Shown here piece by piece: positions 14,351 to 21,540 of a stretch of 64,000 bases of DNA. Position 1 is the stretch's first letter. Each line of letters starts with the position of its first letter. The notes under the pieces are model-generated. The model ran no database searches and had not been told where the DNA came from. It saw only the letters and a program-made list of their open reading frames with translations. The position numbers and the translations under genes were made by a program. This stretch comes from Aquincolibacterium sp041674705 (lineage in GTDB: Bacteria; Omnitrophota; Omnitrophia; Omnitrophales; Aquincolibacteriaceae), in the NCBI GenBank assembly GCA_041674705.1, contig JBAYVF010000004.1:48691-112690 (forward strand), read 5' to 3'.

Positions 14351-15601
14351 ATGGAAGCGATTGTTCTCGCAGCTGGAAAAGGAACGCGGATGTGTTCGGA
14401 ATTGCCGAAGGTCCTGCACCCGGTGTTTGGGAAACCCGTGCTCGGGTATGTGCTTGAAACGTTAGCCGGGGCCGGGATCAAGAATCCTTATGTCGTGGTG
14501 GGTTATAAGGCGGATGAAGTCCGTTCTTTTTCGAGATCGTACGGAGCGATCCCGGTGCTTCAGCGCGAGCAAAAAGGGACCGGTCATGCGGTGATGATGG
14601 CCAAGACGGCCTTGAAGCAGGCGCAGGGGGCTGTGCTGGTCTGGCCGGGCGATATGCCGCTTGTGAAGCCGGAAACACTCGAGAAATTTTTGGCGGCGCA
14701 TAAAAAATCACGGGCGCATGTCAGCGTGTTATCCTGTGATCAGGCCGATCCTTCCGGATACGGGCGGATCGTTCGGGACGAAGGGCATTTTGCGGCCATT
14801 CGCGAGGAACTGGATGCGACTGCGGAAGAGCGTAAGATCCGGGAAGTGAATACCGGCATTTATCTTTTTGATAAAAAAGTTTTGTTCGAGGCTTTGGAAA
14901 AGATCGGACGGGACAACCAGAAGGGTGAGTATTATCTCACCGACACCATTGAGATCCTCCGGCGGGAGGGCTATTGTGTGGAAGCGTTTTCACTGGCGAG
15001 CGCGGAAGAAGGGCAAGGGATCAATTCCCAGAAAGATCTGGCCACCGTGACAAAAAAGATCAATGAGCGGGAGATCGCAAGGCATCAGGAAAAAGGCGTG
15101 ACGTTCATGGCGCCGGACCAGACGTTTGTGGCGCCCGGCGTGAAGATCGGCAGAGGCACCACGATCTATCCCTGGTGCTTTATTGAAAGCGATGTGGAGA
15201 TCGGCGCCCATTGCAGGATCGGGCCGTTCGCGAAGCTTCGCCACGGTACCGTGATCGGAGAGGATTCGTTGATCGGAAGCTTTGTGGAAGTGAGCCGGAG
15301 TTGTCTTGGAAAAAAGGTTTCGGCTAAACATTTGACTTATTTGGGGAATGCAGTGATCGGGGACGGAACGAATCTCGGGGCCGGGACCATTACTGCGAAT
15401 TTTGACGGAAAGAAAAAGCATCAGACAGTGATCGGTAAAAATGTAATGATCGGTTCCAATACGGTTTTCGTGGCGCCTGTCCGGATCCCGGACGGGGCGA
15501 AGACCGGCGCGGGGTCGGTGGTGATCCCGAAAATAAAAATTAAAAAAGGTGATGTGGTCGTCGGCGTTCCCGCCCGTCCCGTCACAAAGAAGAAAAGGTA
15601 G
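14351..15601 (+). CDS. glmU: Bifunctional UDP-GlcNAc pyrophosphorylase / GlcN-1-P acetyltransferase
   Basis: 416 residues, somewhat shorter than the ~455 of E. coli GlmU. The N-terminal uridylyltransferase half has LAAGKGTRMCSELPKVLHPV and EQKGTGHAVMMA; the left-handed beta-helix half has hexapeptide repeats and the acetyltransferase motif AKHLTYLGNAVIGDGTNLGA with GTITANFDG. It makes UDP-GlcNAc for peptidoglycan and lipid A. The shortening is at the C-terminal helix, after VGVPARP. The end is basic (VTKKKR). prs follows after 9 nt, forming a glmU-prs-rplY-pth operon. Confidence 0.93.
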   Translation: MEAIVLAAGKGTRMCSELPKVLHPVFGKPVLGYVLETLAGAGIKNPYVVVGYKADEVRSFSRSYGAIPVLQREQKGTGHAVMMAKTALKQAQGAVLVWPGDMPLVKPETLEKFLAAHKKSRAHVSVLSCDQADPSGYGRIVRDEGHFAAIREELDATAEERKIREVNTGIYLFDKKVLFEALEKIGRDNQKGEYYLTDTIEILRREGYCVEAFSLASAEEGQGINSQKDLATVTKKINEREIARHQEKGVTFMAPDQTFVAPGVKIGRGTTIYPWCFIESDVEIGAHCRIGPFAKLRHGTVIGEDSLIGSFVEVSRSCLGKKVSAKHLTYLGNAVIGDGTNLGAGTITANFDGKKKHQTVIGKNVMIGSNTVFVAPVRIPDGAKTGAGSVVIPKIKIKKGDVVVGVPARPVTKKKR

Positions 15602-15610
15602 GGTGCCCTC

Positions 15611-16597
15611 ATGGTGAAGATTGCGAAACTGAATAAAAAACAGAATGGCGACATGGTTCTTTTAACCGGGAGCTCTCATCCGGAGCTCGCCAAGGAGATC
15701 GCAAAGCATCTTGGTATTCCTCTCGGCGATGTGATGCTCGGCCGCTTTCCGGAAGGGGAGATCCAGCTTCAGATCCGCGATAATATCCGCGGCAAAGATG
15801 TTTTTATCGTTCAGCCGACCTGCACGCCGCCTAACGAAAGTCTAATGGAACTTTTGATCCTGATCGATGCCGCGCGCCGCGCTTCGGCCAAGCGGATCAC
15901 GGCGGTACTGCCGTTTTTCGGTTATGCCCGTCAGGATCGCAAAGACAAGCCGCGTGTTCCGATCACCGCGAAGCTGGTGGCCAATCTGATCGTAAGCGCC
16001 GGCGCGAACCGTGTGCTGGCCATGGATCTTCACGCGGGACAGATCCAGGGATTTTTTGATATCCCGGTGGATCACCTCTATTCGATCAACGTGCTGGGGA
16101 ACTACTTCAAGAAAAAGAAGATCAAGGATCTCGTGGTGGTTTCGCCTGACGTAGGCGGGATCAAGATGGCGCGAGGATACGCCAAACTTTTTAATTGCGA
16201 TTTCGCGATCGTGGACAAGCGCCGCGAGAGCGCGTCCCAGACGCATGTGATGCACATCATCGGTTCCGTGGCCGGGAAAAACGTTGTGATCATCGACGAC
16301 ATGATCTCAACCGGCGGATCGCTGGTCGAAGCCGCCAAGGCTCTCAAGAAGGCGGGCGCATTGGACATCTATGCTAACATTGTGCACCCTGTTCTGGCCG
16401 GGAGCGCCGTTTCGAGGATCCGGGATTCCGTGATCAAGGAACTTATCGTGACGAACAGTATCCCCTTAGGCAAGGAAAAGCGGATCAAGAAGATCACGCA
16501 GCTTTCGATCGCTTCGCTTTTGGCGGACGCGATCTGCCGGATCCATTACAACGAATCGATCAGCACACTTTTTTCAAGCGCAGGAGTAGAAGCATAA
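15611..16597 (+). CDS. prs: Ribose-phosphate pyrophosphokinase (PRPP synthase)
   Basis: 328 residues. Makes PRPP from ribose-5-phosphate and ATP for nucleotide, His and NAD synthesis (hisG and nadC lie in this window). Seen: LLTGSSHPELAKEIA, GRFPEGEIQLQI, FFGYARQDRKDKPR (catalytic flexible loop), DLHAGQIQGFFDIPVDHLYS, and the PRPP-binding loop VVIIDDMISTGGSLVEAA. The N-terminus is about 13 residues longer than usual; ATG 15650 would give a more typical length but lacks an SD. Confidence 0.96.
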   Translation: MVKIAKLNKKQNGDMVLLTGSSHPELAKEIAKHLGIPLGDVMLGRFPEGEIQLQIRDNIRGKDVFIVQPTCTPPNESLMELLILIDAARRASAKRITAVLPFFGYARQDRKDKPRVPITAKLVANLIVSAGANRVLAMDLHAGQIQGFFDIPVDHLYSINVLGNYFKKKKIKDLVVVSPDVGGIKMARGYAKLFNCDFAIVDKRRESASQTHVMHIIGSVAGKNVVIIDDMISTGGSLVEAAKALKKAGALDIYANIVHPVLAGSAVSRIRDSVIKELIVTNSIPLGKEKRIKKITQLSIASLLADAICRIHYNESISTLFSSAGVEA

Positions 16598-16656
16598 ACC
16601 GAGCAAGAGGGAAGCCACTTCCGTCTTAATCACAGGACATCAAGGAGGAATTTTCA

Positions 16657-17403
16657 ATGCAAACTTTTGAACTGAAAGCCAAGGCACGTACCGCGGATGG
16701 AACCAGTAAAGCACGCGCGGTCCGTCGTAACGAAATGTTTCCCGCCGTGGTCTATGGCCATGGGATGAAACCGCTCGCGATCGAAGTGCCGGATAAGGCC
16801 TTCTTAAAGGCGATTCATACCAAGGCCGGCGCCAACGTCCTGATCACGCTTCAGATCGAAGGCGTGAAGCTGAAGGAATCGACCTGCCGTGTCAAAGCGA
16901 TCCAGAATAATCCCGTCACCGACAAGATCGATCATATTGATTTTATGGTCATTTCGCTCACCGAAAAGATCACGGTGAAGGTGCCGGTAGTTCTTCTCCA
17001 TATTGAAGAGGCGCCCGGCGTCAAGGAAAACGGATCCCTTGACCTGGTGCATCGCGAGATCGAGGTGGAGTGTTTGCCGACTCAGATCCCGGAAAAGATC
17101 GAGATCGAAACGAAGACGATGAAGATTAACGACGCGGTCCACGTCAAGGACTTGATACTGCCCCATGGGATCAAATGCCTGCTTTCACCCGAGGATGTTG
17201 TGCTCGCGATCCATCCTCCTCGTGAAGAGGAAGTGAAGCCTGTTGAAGAGGGTGCCGTGGAGCCTGAGGTCATGGAAAAGGGCAAGAAGGATAAGGAAGG
17301 CGAAGAAGGTGCTCCCGCGAAGGCCGCGGCGCCTGCCGGAGCCAAACCTGCCGCACCTGCCGCGGGAAAACCTGCCGCAGCCCCCGCCAAAGAAGGAAAG
17401 TAA
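16657..17403 (+). CDS. rplY: Large ribosomal subunit protein bL25, CTC form
   Basis: 248 residues. The N-terminal 5S-rRNA-binding bL25 domain (ELKAKARTADGTSKARAVRR, FPAVVYGHG) is followed by the TL5/CTC beta domain (to about residue 185). A low-complexity tail of Glu/Lys then Ala-Pro-Lys repeats (about 190-248) completes it. CAAGGAGGA lies 8 nt before the ATG. The disordered basic/alanine tail is common in CTC-type proteins. An inverted repeat directly follows the stop. Confidence 0.95.
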   Translation: MQTFELKAKARTADGTSKARAVRRNEMFPAVVYGHGMKPLAIEVPDKAFLKAIHTKAGANVLITLQIEGVKLKESTCRVKAIQNNPVTDKIDHIDFMVISLTEKITVKVPVVLLHIEEAPGVKENGSLDLVHREIEVECLPTQIPEKIEIETKTMKINDAVHVKDLILPHGIKCLLSPEDVVLAIHPPREEEVKPVEEGAVEPEVMEKGKKDKEGEEGAPAKAAAPAGAKPAAPAAGKPAAAPAKEGK

Positions 17404-17404
17404 C

Positions 17405-17493
17405 GACGGTCCCAATGCTTATCAATTTCAGCGGATCTGAAATTGGGGCCGTCCTGACGGCCATTGATGAAAAGAAAATAAAAGTCAGGACGG
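17405..17493. repeat. TCCCAAT...ATTGGGG palindrome with GTCCTGAC extension
   Basis: Arms GACGGTCCCAAT (17405-17416) and ATTGGGGCCGTC (17442-17453) enclose CTTATCAATTTCAGCGGATC. A second inverted repeat (GGCCGTCCTGAC with GTCAGGACGG at 17484-17493) is nested on its right side. The same core (TCCCAAT-ACC-AATCAAT...GATTGGGG) occurs at 45093-45143 and inside uvrB (61623-61667). Confidence 0.8.
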
Positions 17494-17542
17494 ATTTCCC
17501 GGGAGTCGCGCAAGCGTCCCCGGGAGGATCCTGAGGGCTCTG

Positions 17543-18124
17543 ATGAAACTCATCGTTGGGCTTGGGAATCCCGGAGACGAATACGCCCGCACGCGGCACA
17601 ATATCGGCCGCCGGCTCATGGAGTTCATCGCTGAAGATGAGAAAGTAAAGCTCGCTTCCAAAAAGTCCCAGAAAGCGGCTCTGGCTTCGGTGTTGTGGAA
17701 TCAAGAGGCCGTTCACCTGGCGCATCCGCTCACCTATATGAATCTTTCCGGCGAAGCGATCGCGGCGCTTGTAAAATATTGGAAGGTCGCGGCGGACAAA
17801 GATCTTTTAGTCGTAGTCGATGATGTCGCGTTGCCTTTTGGAAAATTCCGTTTGCGGGGCGAGGGAAGTTCGGGCGGGCATAATGGCCTTGCCTCGATCG
17901 AAGAACATCTTGGGAGCCGTGCCTATCCGAGGCTTAGGATCGGGATCGGTCCTTGCGAGAAAGGAACGGACGAGTCGCTTCGGGATTATGTGCTTTCTCC
18001 CTTTAAGGTCTTAGAAGAAAAGAAAATGAAAACGCTTCTTGGGGCCGGGGCGGAAGCGTGCCGGGCCTGGGCGTTAGAGCCCCTGGCGAAGGCGATGAAT
18101 CGGGTCAATGCTGTCACGTTGTGA
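17543..18124 (+). CDS. pth: Peptidyl-tRNA hydrolase
   Basis: 193 residues. Releases peptides from peptidyl-tRNA dropped by the ribosome. Seen: LIVGLGNPGDEYARTRHNIG with the catalytic His, HPLTYMNLSGEAI, LLVVVDDVALPFGKFRLRGE with catalytic Asp, and SSGGHNGLASIEEHLG. It is the last gene of the glmU-prs-rplY-pth run; a gap of about 185 nt with a separate promoter follows. Confidence 0.96.
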   Translation: MKLIVGLGNPGDEYARTRHNIGRRLMEFIAEDEKVKLASKKSQKAALASVLWNQEAVHLAHPLTYMNLSGEAIAALVKYWKVAADKDLLVVVDDVALPFGKFRLRGEGSSGGHNGLASIEEHLGSRAYPRLRIGIGPCEKGTDESLRDYVLSPFKVLEEKKMKTLLGAGAEACRAWALEPLAKAMNRVNAVTL

Positions 18125-18161
18125 AGGGCAGATGAGCTTTCCTATTAAATGAGAATCAGGG

Positions 18162-18190
18162 TTGCTCAAGCAGGGCATTTATGTTACATT
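18162..18190 (+). promoter_or_regulatory. Candidate promoter for rpsF-ssb-rpsR-rplI operon
   Basis: TTGCTC (18162-18167), 17 nt, TACATT (18185-18190). A leader of about 110 nt follows, holding an inverted repeat (TTCATAA...TTATGAA), which could be an autoregulatory site for S6/S18. Otherwise the 18125-18310 gap holds nothing recognisable. Confidence 0.45.
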
Positions 18191-18310
18191 GTCTTTCCTT
18201 TTAGCCTTTTCAAAGGCCTAAAAACTTCATAACTGCTTCTGTAGCTTCTGTTTATGAAACTTACGGGAAGAGTTATCATTTTAATAATCTAGACGCCGAG
18301 GGAGTGTGTG

Positions 18311-18649
18311 ATGAAAAAATACGAAGGTTTGTTTATTTTTCCGCCGGAGATCACAGGGGAGAGCCATAAAGACCCTGCCGCGGAGGTTGTGAAGTGGATC
18401 GAAAAGTTCCAGGGGAAAGTCATTCAGAAGACCGATCTCGGGAAAAAGCCGCTCGGCCATATGATCCGCAAATACAAAGACGGCCGGACGTTTGTTTTTG
18501 AATTCGAAATGGATCCGTCCCGGGCCCAGGATTTCCGCAAGGAACTGGAGCTTCAGGAAAATCTTTTAAGATACATGGTGAGCATCCCCGCGAAGAAGCC
18601 CGCATTGCCGCCTCTTCCGGTCGCTCCTGTCGCAACATCCAAAGCATAA
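18311..18649 (+). CDS. rpsF: Small ribosomal subunit protein bS6
   Basis: 112 residues. MKKYEGLFIFPPEI, GKKPLGHMIRKYKDGRTFVF and LLRYMVSI follow the bS6 alpha/beta fold; a Pro/Ala tail (KKPALPPLPVAPVATSKA) extends it. ATG 18311 is preferred to the overlapping GTG 18308, with GAGGGAG upstream. It begins the widely conserved rpsF-ssb-rpsR-rplI-dnaB order. Confidence 0.94.
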   Translation: MKKYEGLFIFPPEITGESHKDPAAEVVKWIEKFQGKVIQKTDLGKKPLGHMIRKYKDGRTFVFEFEMDPSRAQDFRKELELQENLLRYMVSIPAKKPALPPLPVAPVATSKA

Positions 18650-18680
18650 TCAACCCAACACAAAAAATATCGGGTGACCT

Positions 18681-19166
18681 ATGGCCGTAAGTTTGAATAA
18701 AGTGATGTTGATCGGAAATCTCACGAGGGATCCGGAGCTTCGTTATATTCCTTCGGGACAGGCCGTGACGACGTTCACGATCGCCGTCAACCGCGCGTTC
18801 AATTCCAAGGCGGGAGAAAAAAAAGAAGAAGTCGCCTTTATCCGCATCGTTGCTTGGGCGCGTCTCGCCGAGATCTGCAATGAGTACCTGAAAAAAGGCC
18901 GCCCCGTTTTTGTCGAAGGAAGGATCCAGACCCGAAGTTGGGATGGCCCGGATGGTACCAAACGGTATTCCACGGAAGTGGTTGCCGACAATGTCCAGTT
19001 CCTCGGATCAAAGCCCGGAAGCGGGAAGGGCGAGAGCTCGGATGTACCGACGATGGACGTGGACGATAGTATTTTTGAAGCCCCGGAGGGCGGCATGCCT
19101 TCCAAAAAGGATTCCGTCTCCCTTTCAAAGGACGAACTTAAACCCGACGAAGAAATTCCATTCTAA
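18681..19166 (+). CDS. ssb: Single-stranded DNA-binding protein
   Basis: 161 residues: N-terminal OB fold (LNKVMLIGNLTRDPELRYIP, TIAVNRAF, GRPVFVEGRIQTRSWD) to about residue 115, a disordered linker, and the acidic C-terminal tip DEEIPF that binds partner proteins. It lies 31 nt after rpsF and before rpsR, the standard place for the replication SSB co-transcribed with S6/S18. Confidence 0.96.
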   Translation: MAVSLNKVMLIGNLTRDPELRYIPSGQAVTTFTIAVNRAFNSKAGEKKEEVAFIRIVAWARLAEICNEYLKKGRPVFVEGRIQTRSWDGPDGTKRYSTEVVADNVQFLGSKPGSGKGESSDVPTMDVDDSIFEAPEGGMPSKKDSVSLSKDELKPDEEIPF

Positions 19167-19263
19167 TCCTGCGTTACGGGTAATTTTATGGGTTTGCAGT
19201 ATTTGTACCGTTAACCCGTAAAAAAAATAATAAACGGTGCTAAATCAGCCAGGTGTAAAAAAT

Positions 19264-19581
19264 ATGAAACCGAGATCTTCGAAGTTTGGAAAGTTTGAAA
19301 AGAAAAAACCATTTGATAAGAACGCCCGCGGTCCCAAAAAGGGCGAAAAGGGTTACGGCTCACCGAGTCGGGCTCCTTCCCGGCCCGTGCGCAAACGTAT
19401 GCGTCGCGTGTTGCCCCAGATGGATTACAAGGATGTGGACGCTCTCGGCAAATACATCACCGAAAAAGGCAAGATCCTGCCGCGTCGTATCACGCGTTTG
19501 AGCTCGAAAGACCAGCGGACGCTCACGCGTCTCATTAAGAAGTCGCGTCACTCCGGGCTTCTGGCGTTCCAGGCGAATTAA
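19264..19581 (+). CDS. rpsR: Small ribosomal subunit protein bS18
   Basis: 105 residues, longer than E. coli bS18 because of a basic N-terminal extension of about 35 residues (KPRSSKFGKFEKKKPFDKN). The conserved core QMDYKDVDALGKYITEKGKI and LPRRITRLSSKDQRTLTRLI then KKSRHSGLLAF is intact. ATG 19264 is chosen; an earlier in-frame start at 19237 would lie in the intergenic region. The preceding gap (19167-19263) has TTACGGGT...ACCCGTAA arms followed by an A-rich run, a weak terminator-like hairpin. Confidence 0.92.
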   Translation: MKPRSSKFGKFEKKKPFDKNARGPKKGEKGYGSPSRAPSRPVRKRMRRVLPQMDYKDVDALGKYITEKGKILPRRITRLSSKDQRTLTRLIKKSRHSGLLAFQAN

Positions 19582-19622
19582 TCGCCGGGACCATTTTAAA
19601 AAAGAAAAAGAGGAATTGATCC

Positions 19623-20078
19623 ATGGAATTATTGCTTTTAAAAAATGTGACAGATGTTGGCAAAAAAGGCGATGTCGTACGCGTCCGTGACGGGTTCGCA
19701 AGAAATTTCCTGATGCCTCAGGATCTCGCGATCCCGGCAACCCGTGCGAACAAGCAGTTCTTTGCGGAAAAGCGCGCCCGTAACGTTGTGCGCAAGGCCA
19801 AAGAAAAAGAAATCGCCGAAAAACGAGCTAAAGAGATGAAGGATCTTACGATCACCCTCGAAGTCCGCGCAGGCGAAGGGGACAAGCTTTACGGCTCCGT
19901 GACCGCCGAGGACCTTCGTGTGGCGCTTGAAAAACAAGGACACAGTTTTGAAAAAAAGCAGGTCCGGATCAAGGACGCTTTGAAGACCCTGGGTACGCAT
20001 CAGGTGGATCTCGAGATCTACCCGCAGGTCAAGACACGTCTGACGGTTGAGCTCGTCCGCGGCCCTGATTCTCATTAA
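19623..20078 (+). CDS. rplI: Large ribosomal subunit protein bL9
   Basis: 151 residues. The N-terminal domain LLLKNVTDVGKKGDVVRVRD with GFARNFLMPQ is the bL9 signature, followed by the long connecting helix (FFAEKRARNVVRKAKEKEIA) and the C-terminal domain. AAAGAGGA precedes the ATG. The gap to dnaB (about 97 nt) contains GGACAGTCC and an imperfect palindrome ending CTCTAGAGG, but no clear promoter. Confidence 0.96.
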   Translation: MELLLLKNVTDVGKKGDVVRVRDGFARNFLMPQDLAIPATRANKQFFAEKRARNVVRKAKEKEIAEKRAKEMKDLTITLEVRAGEGDKLYGSVTAEDLRVALEKQGHSFEKKQVRIKDALKTLGTHQVDLEIYPQVKTRLTVELVRGPDSH

Positions 20079-20175
20079 TTTTAATATCAACGGGTAATCA
20101 GGACAGTCCGATTCAGCGTTTTTGAAAAGAAGATAGGGAATTGGACGACCGTCTTAACCTCTCTAGAGGTCATTT

Positions 20176-21540
20176 GTGGCTGAATTGAAGACAACGGTCA
20201 ATCTTTACGAAAAACTTCCGCCCCAGAATCGCGAAGCTGAAATGAGCGTTCTGGGCGCAATGTTTTTTGACGAGATCGCGCTCGCCAAAGCCATTGAAGT
20301 TCTTACCCCCGATTTTTTCTACGATCAGCGTCATCAAAACATCTTCACGGCGATGACGGCCCTCTTTTCCAAGAATCACCCCGTGGATCTCATCACCGTT
20401 TCCGAAGAGCTCAAAAAACGCAAGCAGCTGGAAGACCTGGGCGGGATCAGCTACCTGACGCAACTCACTACGATCGTCCCGACGGCGGCCAATATTGAGC
20501 ACTATGCCCGCATCGTCAAAGACAAGGCCCTTCTTCGAAAGCTTATCCAATCCGGAACGCAGATTGTGCAAAACAGTCTTGAGTCCGACGGAAATGCCCG
20601 CGAGATGATCGACAGCGCGGAGAAGATGATCTTCGACATCGGTCAGTCGCAGATCGAAAATAAGACCGTTCAGATCAAAGACATTATCCATGAGAGCATG
20701 GAAACGATCGACCAGCTCTTTCAGCGCAAGGAGCACATCACCGGGATCGCGACCGGTTTTCATGAATTCGATATGAAGACGGCGGGGCTTCAGCCGTCGG
20801 ACCTCGTTATCGTCGCCGGACGTCCTTCCATGGGAAAATCCGCTTTTGCCACCGCGATCTGCGAACATGCGGGCATCAATTTGAAGAAACCGGTCGTTAT
20901 TTTCTCGCTTGAAATGAGCAAAGAACAATTGGTCCAGAGGATGCTCTGTTCCCACGCCCGCGTGGACGCGCAAAAGGTCCGCACAGGATATCTTTCCCAT
21001 CAGGATTGGCCGAAGCTCACGAACGCTGCCGGGAAACTTTCTGAGGCGCCGATCTTTATTGATGACACGCCGGGCCAGACCGTGCTCGAGATCCGCGCCA
21101 AGGCGCGCCGCCTTAAAATGAAGCACGATATTTCGCTGATCGTGATCGACTATTTGCAGCTCATGCAGGGTTCCAAATCCTCCGAGAACCGCCAGCAGGA
21201 GATCTCCGAAATTTCCAGGTCCCTCAAGGCCCTGGCGCGAGAGATCCGGGTTCCCGTGATTGCGGTGAGTCAGCTTTCCCGCGCGGTAGAGTCCAGGACA
21301 GGCAATCGTCCGCAGCTTTCCGATCTTCGCGAGTCAGGCGCCATCGAACAGGACGCGGACGTGGTTGTGTTTCTTTTTCGCGAAGAGTATTATCAGCCTT
21401 CTGAAGAGAACAAGAACAAGGCCGAAGCGATCATCGCCAAACAACGTAATGGGCCCACGGGTGTGATTCCGCTCGTGTTTCTCAAAGAATGGACGCGTTT
21501 CGATAATCCCGAATTTTTTAGATCCGAGGAATCCGCATGA
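20176..21540 (+). CDS. dnaB: Replicative DNA helicase DnaB
   Basis: 454 residues. The N-terminal collar (PPQNREAEMSVLGAMFFDE), linker and C-terminal RecA-like motor are complete. Walker A is VAGRPSMGKSAFA near residue 212, with the IVIDYLQLMQG Walker B region, SQLSRAVESR and DLRESGAIEQDADVV. No intein or insertion. The GTG start 20176 opens with AELKTTVNLYEKLPPQNREA. It follows rplI and overlaps bamA by 4 nt (ATGA). Confidence 0.97.
   Translation: MAELKTTVNLYEKLPPQNREAEMSVLGAMFFDEIALAKAIEVLTPDFFYDQRHQNIFTAMTALFSKNHPVDLITVSEELKKRKQLEDLGGISYLTQLTTIVPTAANIEHYARIVKDKALLRKLIQSGTQIVQNSLESDGNAREMIDSAEKMIFDIGQSQIENKTVQIKDIIHESMETIDQLFQRKEHITGIATGFHEFDMKTAGLQPSDLVIVAGRPSMGKSAFATAICEHAGINLKKPVVIFSLEMSKEQLVQRMLCSHARVDAQKVRTGYLSHQDWPKLTNAAGKLSEAPIFIDDTPGQTVLEIRAKARRLKMKHDISLIVIDYLQLMQGSKSSENRQQEISEISRSLKALAREIRVPVIAVSQLSRAVESRTGNRPQLSDLRESGAIEQDADVVVFLFREEYYQPSEENKNKAEAIIAKQRNGPTGVIPLVFLKEWTRFDNPEFFRSEESA

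Noticed and set aside
20079..20175. Replication origin near dnaB
   Set aside because: No cluster of DnaA boxes or AT-rich unwinding region was seen; the dnaB position follows the ribosomal operon order instead.
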